Below, piece by piece: positions 25,490 through 34,539 of a stretch of 64,000 bases of DNA. Under the pieces are notes generated by a model. The model searched no databases and was not told where the DNA came from. It was given only the letters and a program-made list of their open reading frames with translations. Origin of the DNA: CAYVAP01 sp964343195 (GTDB lineage: Bacteria > Bacteroidota > Bacteroidia > J057); NCBI GenBank assembly GCA_964343195.1, contig CAYFIR010000001.1, positions 148,889-212,888 on the forward strand. Direction: 5' to 3'. Position 1 is the first letter of the stretch. Each line of letters begins with the position of its first letter. The position numbers and the translations under genes are program-made.

Positions 25490-27307
25490 TTATTTCATCA
25501 GCTCGATGCTGCGCGTAATGAAGTCGGTAAGGTCACTCCCGGTCAGCATGCCCTGGGATAGCAGGGCAAGGTCGAGCAGTTGCTTGGCTTTATCGTTGCG
25601 ATCTTCGGCTTCTACCATCTCAACTACCAGGGGGTGCTTGGTGTTTACCACGAGGTTCATTTGCTCTGGGAAATCCATGGCAAAACCAGCCTGTGGACCC
25701 ATCGCGGCCTGCTCCTTCATGCGGCGCAGCACTTCCGGGCGGGTGATGCTCACGGGTAGCTGCTCGGCTCCCAGCTTGGCGGTCTGAATCATCAGGTCGC
25801 TGCGCTCACCTTTGGCACTTTCAAATGCTTCCTTGATGGTGCCTTCCTGCTCCTCGGTGAGTACCAGCCCTTCGTCCTCTGCCTCTTCCTGCTTGGGAAT
25901 CAGCTTGTCCACGGTGTCGCTGTCCACCCGGACGAAGCGCAGCTTCTCCTCGTCGGTTTCCAGGCGCCCAATGAAGTGGCTATCGATGATGCCGTCCATC
26001 TGCAGGATGTCATAGCCTTTGGCGTCTGCCGCTTTGACATAGAGGTCCTGCTCCTTGGCATTGTTGGTATAGAGGAAAACAAGACTTTCGTCCTTGTCGG
26101 TCTGCTCTTCCTTCACCTTGTCACGATATTCGTCGAGGGTGAAGTAGTTGTCGTCCACGTTGTTGAGCAGCAGCAGGTCGCGGGCTTTTTCGCGGAACTT
26201 GTCGTCGGTGAGGTAGCCATACTTGACGAAGACCGAGATGTCCTTCCACTTCTCCTCGTACTTGGCGCGGTCCTCGTTGAAGATTTCCTTGAGCTTGTCG
26301 GCCACCTTACGGGTGATGTAGTTGCTGATCTGCTTGACGCTGCGGTCAGACTGCAGGTAGGAGCGGGAGACATTCAGGGGAATGTCGGGAGAGTCGATTA
26401 CCCCTTGCAGCAGCATCAGGTAGTCGGGCACAATCTGACTCACCTCATCGGTGATGAATACCTGACGAGAGTACAGCTGTATGTTGTTCTTGCGGGGATC
26501 GATGTCCTGGCGAATGCGGGGGAAAAAGAGAATCCCGGTCAGGTTGAACGGATAGTCCACGTTGAGGTGGATCCAGAAAAGAGGCTCCTCCTCCATCGGA
26601 TACAACTCGCTGAAGAAATCAGTATAGTCCTCGTCTTTCAGGTCGCTGGGGGCCTTGCGCCAGATGGGGTCGGTATTGTTGATGACCTCCTCCTTGAACT
26701 CGATTTCGACAGGGAGGAAGCGGCAGTACTTGCGCAGCAGGGTCTTGATGCGGGGCTCTTCCAGGAATTCATCAGAATCCTCGGCTACGTGGAGGATGAC
26801 CGTAGTGCCGCGGTCTTCGCGCTCACCTGCTTCCAGGGTATAGGTGGTGGTGCCATCATTGGTCCAGTGGATGGGAGTCGCTCCCTCCTGGAAAGAGTGG
26901 GAGATCACCTCCACCCTTTCGGCGACCATGAAGGCCGAGTAGAAGCCCAGACCAAACTTCCCGATCAGCTCATTCGCATCACCAGCCTCTTTATACCGCT
27001 TGATGAACTCCTCAGCACCGGAGAATGCCACCTGGTTGAGGTACTTCTTGACTTCCTCTTCGGTCATCCCGATGCCGCGGTCAGAGATGGTGATGGTTCT
27101 GGCTTCCTTGTCCACAGAAACCTGAACCTTCAGTTCGCCCAGTTCCCCGGTGAACTCTCCCATGCTGGAGAGGCGCTTCAGCTTCTGGGTGGCATCGACT
27201 GCATTGGAAACCAGTTCTCGGAGAAAAATCTCGTGATCGCTGTAGAGAGACTTCTTGATGATCGGAAATATATTCTCCGTACTGACTGAAATAGTACCTT
27301 TTTCCAT
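25490..27307 (-). CDS. htpG: Molecular chaperone HtpG (Hsp90)
   Basis: 605 residues, ATG at 27307. GHKL ATPase motifs: LRELVSNAVDATQKL (Mg/ATP Asn), DRGIGMTEEEV and GKFGLGFYSAFMVAE (lid and glycine loop), and GTTVILH. The middle domain carries the catalytic Arg in LNVSRSYLQSD, followed by the dimerisation domain. About the usual HtpG length. It acts as an ATP-driven cytosolic chaperone, generally heat-induced; a TGCCA-AAA-TGGCA palindrome 82 bases upstream is a possible control site. The plus strand opposite carries a long but non-coding open frame. Confidence 0.95.
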   Translation of the reverse strand: MEKGTISVSTENIFPIIKKSLYSDHEIFLRELVSNAVDATQKLKRLSSMGEFTGELGELKVQVSVDKEARTITISDRGIGMTEEEVKKYLNQVAFSGAEEFIKRYKEAGDANELIGKFGLGFYSAFMVAERVEVISHSFQEGATPIHWTNDGTTTYTLEAGEREDRGTTVILHVAEDSDEFLEEPRIKTLLRKYCRFLPVEIEFKEEVINNTDPIWRKAPSDLKDEDYTDFFSELYPMEEEPLFWIHLNVDYPFNLTGILFFPRIRQDIDPRKNNIQLYSRQVFITDEVSQIVPDYLMLLQGVIDSPDIPLNVSRSYLQSDRSVKQISNYITRKVADKLKEIFNEDRAKYEEKWKDISVFVKYGYLTDDKFREKARDLLLLNNVDDNYFTLDEYRDKVKEEQTDKDESLVFLYTNNAKEQDLYVKAADAKGYDILQMDGIIDSHFIGRLETDEEKLRFVRVDSDTVDKLIPKQEEAEDEGLVLTEEQEGTIKEAFESAKGERSDLMIQTAKLGAEQLPVSITRPEVLRRMKEQAAMGPQAGFAMDFPEQMNLVVNTKHPLVVEMVEAEDRNDKAKQLLDLALLSQGMLTGSDLTDFITRSIELMK

Positions 27308-27770
27308 CTTATGCTAAATTTTCAGGTTATCGACTTTCGGGCTTTTATCATCAACCAGTGTGCCTATGACGCGATTTTTTGCCATTAGTGCCAAAATGGC
27401 AGATTTGGTCGGCTGGGGAATAAATTCGCAGGATGCACGTTGGAATGGTTTTGGTACAAAACCTTTTGAAACCTAACATCGTATTGGTTTCTGTTCTTCG
27501 CTACAAGTAATTCGCAGCCCCTGAAAAGGGAGAGTTATTTGAACTTGAACGAAAGCCCTTTGAGTCAGTGAATTTGACAATTGGGGTGATGAAAATTGAA
27601 CTTGAGGCAGAAGGCCCTGAAATCCTTTCGGATCTCACTTATTTTGGGCCCATGTAATTTTGCCAACCATATCGTCCTGTACATTAGGACACGATCTTAT
27701 TCTTTTGCAAGCGTTGTTTATTTAAGCACACCGTTCTTTCGCTTGCTAATGTTGGTCTAAGCAACCGTTT
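27308..27770. other. Intergenic region upstream of htpG and the M23 peptidase gene
   Basis: 463 bp between divergent genes. Near htpG there is a palindrome TGCCAAAATGGCA (27389-27401) with an extra TGCCA at 27380-27384. The centre has two related stretches (GAACTTGAACGAAAGCCCT near 27541 and GAACTTGAGGCAGAAGGCCC near 27598). No RNA gene or small ORF is convincing. Confidence 0.45.
27389..27401. promoter_or_regulatory. Palindrome upstream of htpG, possible operator
   Basis: TGCCA-AAA-TGGCA is a perfect 5-bp inverted repeat 82 bases before the htpG ATG, next to a second TGCCA nine bases to the left. It could be a stress-regulator site. The spacing does not fit a sigma-54 -24/-12 promoter. Confidence 0.3.
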
Positions 27771-28352
27771 ATGAGAAACTACTTTTGGAGTGTCTCAGTA
27801 CTGGTAGTCGGTACGATTGCCTTTTTCCTTGTCTCTGATTTTGATGCTGCTTCAGCTTCTGCAACCCATGATGTACATCAGGTAGCCCAGATGGCTGAAC
27901 AATTGAAAGGGCAGCAGGCGCATTTGCGCACGATTGATCCCCTGGAAATTGAGATTGTACCTACTCGTCGCCCGGTTCCGGCTGGTGTACCGTTGAGTAG
28001 TGCATTTGGCATGAGAAAGCATCCCATCCTGAAAGTGGATAAGATGCACACCGGAATTGACTTTCCTGCTCCGGCAGGAACCCCAGTACTGGCCACTGCT
28101 ACTGGCCGCGCCGAGTCTATATACCACGTCGGTGACAGTAGCTCCTACGGAAACCATATCATCCTGACCCACGATGAGGTTTACCAGTCCCTTTACGCGC
28201 ACCTCTCCAAGATTGCCGTCAAGCCTGGACAAATCGTCGAAGAAGGTGATACCATTGGGTTCGTAGGTAGTACCGGTCGATCCACCAATCCACACCTGCA
28301 CTATGAAGTGCTGAAAAATGGACAGCGGGTTGACCCTGAAGATTTCCTGTAA
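27771..28352 (+). CDS. M23-family metallopeptidase (LytM-type endopeptidase)
   Basis: 193 residues. The N-terminal hydrophobic segment (FWSVSVLVVGTIAFFLVSDF) acts as a signal or anchor. The catalytic LytM domain covers ~75-193 with zinc ligands His93 and Asp97 (HTGID) and His177 in HLHYE; His144 in YAHL and His175 complete the site. SSAFGMRKHP is the usual entry to this domain. All catalytic residues are present, so it should cut peptidoglycan cross-links. It is short, without a coiled-coil or SH3 module. A strong terminator follows. Confidence 0.92.
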   Translation: MRNYFWSVSVLVVGTIAFFLVSDFDAASASATHDVHQVAQMAEQLKGQQAHLRTIDPLEIEIVPTRRPVPAGVPLSSAFGMRKHPILKVDKMHTGIDFPAPAGTPVLATATGRAESIYHVGDSSSYGNHIILTHDEVYQSLYAHLSKIAVKPGQIVEEGDTIGFVGSTGRSTNPHLHYEVLKNGQRVDPEDFL

Positions 28353-28375
28353 GTCCAACGATGGACCCCAAGTCA

Positions 28376-28406
28376 GCTGACCTTAGTCTCTAAGGTCAGC
28401 TTTTTT
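28376..28406 (+). terminator. Strong rho-independent terminator after the M23 gene
   Basis: An 11-bp perfect stem, GCTGACCTTAG (28376-28386) with CTAAGGTCAGC (28390-28400), and a TTTTTT tail. Confidence 0.85.
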
Positions 28407-28423
28407 GCTTTTGGGGTTATGGC

Positions 28424-28431
28424 TAACTTTG
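28424..28431 (+). promoter_or_regulatory. Candidate -7 element (TAACTTTG) for the RluA gene
   Basis: TAACTTTG fits TAnnTTTG exactly. A TTG lies in the T-tract of the preceding terminator (28405-28407), slightly closer than usual. If used, transcription would begin near 28437, which argues against the upstream ATGs at 28419 and 28437 as the main start. Confidence 0.4.
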
Positions 28432-28460
28432 CCCTCATGAGTGAATATCAGCGGCACAGG

Positions 28461-29498
28461 ATGGAGCCAGGAGATGAACTACTGGATGATGAAGATGCGC
28501 TCTACGAGCATTATACCCTCTATGCGCCTCCCAAACTGCGTCCTGTCCGCATCGACAAGTTTCTCGCCAATCAACTGCCACAGACTTCCCGCAGTCGAAT
28601 CAAGAATGCTTCCCAGGCAGGATCCATCATCGTCAATGGACAGCCGGTTAAGGTGTCCTATAAGTTAAAGCCGGGAGAAAAAATTCAACTGATGCTACCC
28701 TATCCTCCTCCTCCTACCCTGGAAGCGGAGGAACTGCCCATCAATATTGTCTATGAGGATGAAGAGGTGATTGTGGTGCACAAGGAGCCTGGCATGGTTG
28801 TTCATCCCTCTATCGGACACCGAAGTGGAACACTGGTGCACGGATTGCTCTGGCACCTGAAGCATTTACCTGAGCCGGAGAAGCAGCAGGAAAACGCACG
28901 GCCTGGGCTGGTACACCGCCTGGATAAGGATACCTCCGGAATCATGGTCATAGCCAAGACCGAGTTTTCCATGGCCCACCTGTCCAAGCAGTTCTTTGAC
29001 CGCAGCACCGGCCGCCGATACCATGCCATCGTATGGGGGGATGTGCTTGAGGATGAAGGATCAGTAGAAGGTTACGTAGGCAGGCACGATCGGAACCGCA
29101 AGCTGTACTTCAATCACGATGACCCGGAAAAAGGAAAGCGAGCGGTAACCCACTACAAGGTACTGGAGCGATTTGGGGTGGTTACTCTGATCGAATGTCG
29201 GCTGGAAACCGGACGCACGCACCAGATACGGGTGCAGATGAAAAGTATGGGCCATACCCTTTTTTCAGACTACATGTATGGAGGAGATCAGATCCTGAAA
29301 GGTCCCAGGACCAAAAAGTATCAGCAGTTCATCAAAAACTGTATGGATATCCTGCCCAGGCAAGCATTGCATGCAAAGACACTGGATTTTGACCATCCGA
29401 CCAAAAAAGAGCGAATGACTTTCGACTCTGACCTTCCGGCAGATATGACTCAAATGTTGGAAAAGATGAGAAAATGGGTCCCCAGCAGCGAAGTATAA
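28461..29498 (+). CDS. RluA-family 23S rRNA/tRNA pseudouridine synthase
   Basis: 345 residues from ATG 28461; ATGs at 28419 and 28437 are also in frame, but the family start, an S4 domain about 30 residues in, and the -7 element inside the longer version favour 28461. S4 RNA-binding segment (RIDKFLANQLPQTSRSRIKNASQAG), then the synthase core with LVHRLDKDTSGIMV (catalytic Asp in RLD), GRRYHAIVWG and ETGRTHQIRVQM. It should isomerise specific uridines, most likely in the RluD class, judging by the S4 domain. Exact target not certain. Confidence 0.9.
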   Translation: MEPGDELLDDEDALYEHYTLYAPPKLRPVRIDKFLANQLPQTSRSRIKNASQAGSIIVNGQPVKVSYKLKPGEKIQLMLPYPPPPTLEAEELPINIVYEDEEVIVVHKEPGMVVHPSIGHRSGTLVHGLLWHLKHLPEPEKQQENARPGLVHRLDKDTSGIMVIAKTEFSMAHLSKQFFDRSTGRRYHAIVWGDVLEDEGSVEGYVGRHDRNRKLYFNHDDPEKGKRAVTHYKVLERFGVVTLIECRLETGRTHQIRVQMKSMGHTLFSDYMYGGDQILKGPRTKKYQQFIKNCMDILPRQALHAKTLDFDHPTKKERMTFDSDLPADMTQMLEKMRKWVPSSEV

Positions 29499-29679
29499 GG
29501 GCAAAAAAAATTAGGGGGCTCGATCCCTAAGGAGAGCCACCCTAACCCTTGCTCATTCTTTACTTTAACCTGTTGATTCAAAGATAGATCAGATTAACCG
29601 CTAAAATGTTTTTTTGAGAGTGAATGGTAGTTTTTAGCGGATAAATTGTGCTTACTATATAATTACTGGTTTACGTAAC

Positions 29680-30462
29680 ATGCAGACGCAATCCTCCAAA
29701 TCAGATGTCACTTCAGCGAAGATGCTGAATGCACGCCTTTCGGCTAATAGCAACGCCACCAGAGACTTTGATGAGTGGTGCTTTCGACAACTGCCATCCC
29801 TTCCTTTGCCCGCTCGAATGCTCGATTTGGGCTGCGGCACTGGCAAACAGATCAAGCTGTTTAGCCCGATGTTTAGTCCTGCAAGCGAGATCGTAGGAAT
29901 CGACCTCTCCAGAGAGAGTCTGCAGCAACTACGGGAAAGCTATAACTCCAGAGCCAAGCTCTCCCTCATCGAGGGGAGTTTTGATGAAATGGAGCAACAC
30001 AAAGAGCTTGCTGATGAAAGCTTTGACCTGGCATTTGGAGGCTATGCCCTGTACTACACCCAGAATCTCCCCAAACTGATGAAGGATGCCCATCGCCTGC
30101 TCAAGCCAGGGGGAACCTTCTGGAACATTTCGCCCTATTTCGGAACCAATGAGGAGTTTCTGCGCATCATACGTCCCCTGCATGAAGTGGAGGACTTCAT
30201 GGATTATGTCTTTGACCAGTTCCATCAGGACATTATTGCAGAGGGGGAAAAACTGGGTTTCCAGTCAGTCAAACCGGCTTTACTGCGCAACCAGATTCGA
30301 TTCCCAAGTGCAGAAGCGTTCATGGGATACCTGAGTAACTCGCTCTTCTATCGGCCAGGACATGACGAAGCCATCAATGCGGCAGTGCAGGAAGTCGTGG
30401 AGCGGGAGGGCTTCTTTGCGGTCAGCAAGAATATTATTTCGCTACAACTAACCAAAGGTTAA
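29680..30462 (+). CDS. Class I SAM-dependent methyltransferase
   Basis: 260 residues, ATG at 29680. Rossmann methyltransferase: motif I MLDLGCGTGKQIKLF, acidic loop VGIDLS, then SFDLAFGGYALYYTQNLPKLMKDAHRLLKPGGTFWNISPYFG, the UbiE/BioC-like post-motif. Substrate not indicated by sequence or context. Its TAA overlaps the TAA of the convergent pterin dehydratase gene in a TTAA palindrome (30459-30462). Confidence 0.85.
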   Translation: MQTQSSKSDVTSAKMLNARLSANSNATRDFDEWCFRQLPSLPLPARMLDLGCGTGKQIKLFSPMFSPASEIVGIDLSRESLQQLRESYNSRAKLSLIEGSFDEMEQHKELADESFDLAFGGYALYYTQNLPKLMKDAHRLLKPGGTFWNISPYFGTNEEFLRIIRPLHEVEDFMDYVFDQFHQDIIAEGEKLGFQSVKPALLRNQIRFPSAEAFMGYLSNSLFYRPGHDEAINAAVQEVVEREGFFAVSKNIISLQLTKG

Positions 30463-30740
30463 CCCATCAGGTCTTCAATCGCCCTGGCCAGGTCAATGTC
30501 TTTGTCGGTAACCCCGCCTGCGTCATGCGTACTCAGGCGAATTTCCACTTTGTTGTACACATTGCTCCACTCGGGGTGGTGGTTGGCCTTTTCGGCCAGA
30601 ATCGCGACCTGTGACATGAAGCCCCAGGCATGAACGAAGTCAGAAAACTGAAACATTTTCTGGATTCCATTCTCTTCAAAACTCCAGCCTGAAAGCGGTT
30701 CAATTAGTTGGGCTGCCTGTTCTGCGTTATAGGTGGGCAT
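30459..30740 (-). CDS. phhB: Pterin-4a-carbinolamine dehydratase
   Basis: 93 residues from the ATG at 30740; the longer open frame upstream adds 34 residues absent from the family. Signature EKANHHPEWSNVYNKVEIRLSTHDAGGVTDKDIDLA with the active-site His54-His55-Pro56 and a downstream His72 and Asp. The enzyme dehydrates 4a-hydroxytetrahydrobiopterin in pterin recycling for aromatic amino-acid hydroxylases; in bacteria without such a hydroxylase it can serve another pterin role. No hydroxylase gene is in this window. Confidence 0.92.
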   Translation of the reverse strand: MPTYNAEQAAQLIEPLSGWSFEENGIQKMFQFSDFVHAWGFMSQVAILAEKANHHPEWSNVYNKVEIRLSTHDAGGVTDKDIDLARAIEDLMG

Positions 30741-30884
30741 GCGGATTTCGGTTGTAGGTTGGGAAAGATTGGGAATAATAAATACTTTTCTGTTCGTGTT
30801 TCTGTTAATCCAACCCTGCACATGGGGAATAGTTTGGATCACAGGGACCTCTTACCAAAACTGAAGAATATCAACACTCGATTT

Positions 30885-32303
30885 ATGCTGAAGCGAATAA
30901 TCACTTTATTCCTGCTGAGCCTGACGGTCACCACTCTGCTGGGCCAGTTGCGCATTGTAGGAAAAATTTCCAGTCCGCAATCCGACGAGATCGCGTTCCA
31001 GTACAAAATCTCTCCCGTTCAGATGGAACCTTTTGTTGAGAAAGCTGAAATAGCCTCCAACGGCTCATTCGAACTGGAACTTAACCTGGAAAGCCCTCAG
31101 ATGGTAACCCTCCGCCATGGGGAACAGCTGGTACCGCTCTATCTATTTCCTACCGGATATGTTGAACTGCGAGCCAAAGGTAGTAAGCTGTCTGAGTCTA
31201 TCGAAATAGAAGGAGCAGGAGGTAGCATTGCCAGCTCACGGTTTCTGAAGGATTGGATGGCAGAGCAGGAAAGCCGTGAGAACCTGATGGCCACCTATGA
31301 TGCGGTCCGTAATGCAGATAATGCACAGGAAGCGCTTACCGGCATGCTGGAGCGTCAGGATATACAGCGCCAGAAGTGGGAGAGTGCCAGGGAGAAAGGA
31401 AATTTGCCTACAGAATTTATTCAGTTTTTTGATCTGAGGCTGACCTATCAGCAAGCCAATACCCTGTCAGAGCTGGAAGCGATGTATCGCTATTTTCATG
31501 ATGGAGAAGAATTTAACGTCGAAAATCCAGACCAGCTCACGAATATGACGCGAGAGGTCCCGCTGTTGCGTCCGGAGGCCGTCAATATCAGCCAGTATCT
31601 GGAGTTTGTGGACAATCAGTTGAACAAGCGGTTGGAGGATCGGGAGTATGAAGACCCCAAAGATTATTATGCTGCAAAATTTGAAGCCATCGAATCCCTG
31701 GATGGCGCTGTGAAAGTGGCAGTGAAAGCAAAGCTGATCGCAGATGTCTTGTCCTATGGCAACCCCATATACATCGAAGAAGCCATTCACAGCCTGCCTG
31801 AAGAGGAAGGTGGGCAATTGTACTATGATATGCTGTTGCCTGCTTTCGAAAAGGCGATGGAACTGGCCCCTGGACGGCAGGCTCCCCATTTCAAGCTAAT
31901 GTCAGCAGAAGGAGAAGAGTTCAATCTGAAGGATCTCCAGGGAAAGCTGGTGTATGTAGACTTTTGGGCTAGCTGGTGTGGCCCCTGCCTGGCTGAAATG
32001 CCCTATACCCGCGAGTTGATCGAGCAGTACCAGGAGCATGAAGGAATCGCTTTCCTGTTTATCAGCATCGATGACGACGAAGAAGCCTGGCGTCAGGCTA
32101 TGGAAGAAGAAAATATTCCGGGAATCCACGTTTGGAGTCAGGGCTTTAACTCTGAGGTGCCTCAGGCCTACAATGTAAGCGCCATACCCAACTATTTCCT
32201 GATCGCCCCGGATGGAACCATTCTGGACCCTTTTCCCCCACGCCCCAGCTCCGGACAGTTAGGGGAAATATTTGAGAAAAACATGGGAGAGGGCGGACGT
32301 TAA
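30885..32303 (+). CDS. TlpA-family thiol:disulfide protein with large N-terminal domain
   Basis: 472 residues from ATG 30885 (MLKRIITLFLLSLTVTTLLG, a signal peptide). N-terminal ~100 residues beta-rich (DUF4369-like, inferred), middle helical (~130-330), then a TlpA/ResA thioredoxin fold (~335-472): LVYVDFWASWCGPCLAEMPYTREL with the CxxC pair, and IPNYFLIAPDGTIL with the cis-Pro. This design is common in Bacteroidota periplasmic redox proteins. It would reduce or oxidise disulfides of exported proteins. A strong terminator follows. Confidence 0.88.
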   Translation: MLKRIITLFLLSLTVTTLLGQLRIVGKISSPQSDEIAFQYKISPVQMEPFVEKAEIASNGSFELELNLESPQMVTLRHGEQLVPLYLFPTGYVELRAKGSKLSESIEIEGAGGSIASSRFLKDWMAEQESRENLMATYDAVRNADNAQEALTGMLERQDIQRQKWESAREKGNLPTEFIQFFDLRLTYQQANTLSELEAMYRYFHDGEEFNVENPDQLTNMTREVPLLRPEAVNISQYLEFVDNQLNKRLEDREYEDPKDYYAAKFEAIESLDGAVKVAVKAKLIADVLSYGNPIYIEEAIHSLPEEEGGQLYYDMLLPAFEKAMELAPGRQAPHFKLMSAEGEEFNLKDLQGKLVYVDFWASWCGPCLAEMPYTRELIEQYQEHEGIAFLFISIDDDEEAWRQAMEEENIPGIHVWSQGFNSEVPQAYNVSAIPNYFLIAPDGTILDPFPPRPSSGQLGEIFEKNMGEGGR

Positions 32304-32326
32304 GCCCTCCGTGCAAATCTTCCTAC

Positions 32327-32370
32327 AAACAAGCACTGGCGAAATAACAGCCAGTGCTTGTTTGTTTTTC
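32327..32370 (+). terminator. Rho-independent terminator after the TlpA-like gene
   Basis: A 14-bp perfect stem (AAACAAGCACTGGC, 32327-32340; GCCAGTGCTTGTTT, 32350-32363) around a 9-base loop, followed by GTTTTT. Confidence 0.85.
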
Positions 32371-32462
32371 GCGTGTTCCCTTTTGCCTTTTTTCCCAAAA
32401 ATTAACCTTTGGAAAACGGGAGTGGGGAGAATTTTGTAGAAATTGATCTAAAAAATGGCCCT

Positions 32463-34484
32463 ATGGTAAAATGGTTTGCTTTCACAATTGGGATGCTGGG
32501 AGGAATTGCCCTGATGGGGCAGTCTGTTTCTGAAGCTACCGCCAGTTCTGGCTTTTCAGATGTCAGCCTACGGCACAATCATCACTCGACCAAGGAGCTG
32601 ACAACCGAAGGCTTTGATCCAAAGCTGGAGCCATTTTACCACGGAGTTGCCTCCGGTGATCCAACTTCCGGGAGCGTCGTCCTGTGGACTCGTGTTACCC
32701 CCGAGGCCCAGCAGGATACCGTCATCGAAGTTAGCTGGCGGGTTGCGACTGATACCGGAATGGTGAGCATCATCCAGTCCGGAACATTTACCACTGACAC
32801 CAGCCGGGACTATACGGTCAAAATAGAAGTTGCGGGCCTTCAGCCTGATACCTACTACTATTATGAATTCTCTGCTCTGGGGCGTAATTCCCTGCGTGGT
32901 CGGACCAAGACCACTCCGACTGGCCCGGTCGATCACCTCAGATTTGCGGTCATGTCATGCAGCAATTATGAGGCGGGCTTTTTCCACGCCTATCGCCATG
33001 TAGCTGATCGCAATGATCTCGATGCGGTCATCCACCTTGGGGACTATATCTACGAATACGGCACTGGAGGATACGGCGACAGTACCCGTCTGGTGAATTC
33101 GGAGGAAACCGTCGGGCTGGAAGATTACCGGGCAAGATACTCTCTGTATCGCCTCGATCCTGATCTTCGCCGTGCCCATCAGCAACATCCATTCATCACG
33201 GTGTGGGACGACCACGAGTCTGCCAATGATTCCTGGGTGGGAGGAGCCCAAAACCATCAACCTGATGAGGGAGCCTGGGGGATGCGTAAATCTGTATCCA
33301 AGCAGGCATACTTTGAGTGGCTGCCGATTAGGGATCAGGCTGACACCTCCATTTATCGAACCGTGTCATATGGAGACCTGGTGGACCTGATCATGCTGGA
33401 TACCCGGCTGGAAGGGCGTGATGAACAAATCCTGGATGTCACCAATCCCGATCTTTACCTGCCTACCAGAACCATTCTGGGCGGTAGCCAGAAAGCCTGG
33501 CTGTTATCGGGTTTACAACAGTCAACTGCCGACTGGAAGATCATCGGTAGCCAGGTGATTTTCTCTCCATTTCACATCGGGTTTGCCTCAAAATTCACTC
33601 CGGCCTATAACCATGACGAGCTTGAAAGCCTTTTCCTGGACATTTGGGACGGGTATCCCATCGAACGAAAGGAAATTGTCCAGGCGATTGAAAACCAGGA
33701 TATTGAGGATGTGGTCTTTCTGTCGGGAGACTTTCACAGCAGTTTTGCCTTTGAGGTGGCCGACTCGGTGAATAACCCCGACAACTATCAGCCTATTGCT
33801 GAGTATGACCCGGAAACCAGTGCTGGGGCGGTAGCAGTAGAGTTCACCACTCCCAGCATCACCTCTGCCAACTTCGACGAAAACCTGTCACCCAGCCTTG
33901 CTACCATTCTGGAGAATGTCATGGTAGAAGGACTTGCACCCATTGTGTCGCGGATTCCCAATCCCCACATGAAATACAATGACCTGGACCGACACGGCTA
34001 TGTGCTGCTTGATGTAAAGTCCGATACAGTTCGCAGCAACTGGTACTACGTGACCGGTCTAAAGGAAGACAGCCTGGGCCAGTATTTCGGTACTTCTCGT
34101 TACGTCCTGAGAGGCGAACATCAACTCAAGGGTGACGGTGTCGAAAGTCAGCCTAAGCCAGTGACTGCCTCCCCGGCTCCGTCTGAGATCCGGCAGTATC
34201 AGGAAACCAGTGGATTTTCACGGAGTGAAATGGCTATGCTGGCTGTATATCCCAATCCTGCGGACAGCCGTCTGTATGTCCACTTTGCCCTTAACCTGCC
34301 CACAAAACTATCCCTGGAACTCATAGACCTCCAGGGAAGGGTAGTCACTCCTTCCCTTACCAGATGGTTGGACCCCGGAGTGTATGACATGGAGATAGGA
34401 GTTGAAAGCCTGCCAGCCGGAACATACCTCCTGCGTATATTCGCGGGAGGGGTAGAGGAAACCCGGCTCGTAGGAATTAGGTAA
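32463..34484 (+). CDS. PhoD-like alkaline phosphatase, T9SS cargo
   Basis: 673 residues from ATG 32463, which gives a clean signal peptide (MVKWFAFTIGMLGGIALMGQ); an in-frame TTG at 32409 would bury it. The N-terminal PhoD domain (FYHGVASGDPTSGSVVLWTRVTP) precedes the metallophosphatase core: SCSNYEAGFFHAYRHVA, IHLGDYIYEYG, WDDHESAND and LSGDFHSSFAFEV, carrying the metal-binding Asp, His and Asn residues. The C-terminus (LAVYPNPADSRLYVHF ... LPAGTYLLRIFAG) is a type A T9SS sorting domain. It should hydrolyse phosphomono- or diesters outside the cell. T9SS rather than Tat export is usual in this phylum. Confidence 0.9.
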   Translation: MVKWFAFTIGMLGGIALMGQSVSEATASSGFSDVSLRHNHHSTKELTTEGFDPKLEPFYHGVASGDPTSGSVVLWTRVTPEAQQDTVIEVSWRVATDTGMVSIIQSGTFTTDTSRDYTVKIEVAGLQPDTYYYYEFSALGRNSLRGRTKTTPTGPVDHLRFAVMSCSNYEAGFFHAYRHVADRNDLDAVIHLGDYIYEYGTGGYGDSTRLVNSEETVGLEDYRARYSLYRLDPDLRRAHQQHPFITVWDDHESANDSWVGGAQNHQPDEGAWGMRKSVSKQAYFEWLPIRDQADTSIYRTVSYGDLVDLIMLDTRLEGRDEQILDVTNPDLYLPTRTILGGSQKAWLLSGLQQSTADWKIIGSQVIFSPFHIGFASKFTPAYNHDELESLFLDIWDGYPIERKEIVQAIENQDIEDVVFLSGDFHSSFAFEVADSVNNPDNYQPIAEYDPETSAGAVAVEFTTPSITSANFDENLSPSLATILENVMVEGLAPIVSRIPNPHMKYNDLDRHGYVLLDVKSDTVRSNWYYVTGLKEDSLGQYFGTSRYVLRGEHQLKGDGVESQPKPVTASPAPSEIRQYQETSGFSRSEMAMLAVYPNPADSRLYVHFALNLPTKLSLELIDLQGRVVTPSLTRWLDPGVYDMEIGVESLPAGTYLLRIFAGGVEETRLVGIR

Positions 34485-34539
34485 GGGCACTATTTGCCAG
34501 GATGAATTGAAGCGCTCTGCCTTGTTGTGGGAAGAAGGC

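Noticed and set aside
25976..27289. 437-codon open frame on the plus strand opposite htpG
   Set aside because: It lies wholly antisense to a textbook HtpG gene; its product has no domain and is rich in Val/Leu/Gly from reversed codons. It is a codon-usage artefact.
27385..27405. Sigma-54 promoter for htpG
   Set aside because: TGGCAC is present on the minus strand but the distance to the following GC is about two bases short of the fixed -24/-12 spacing.
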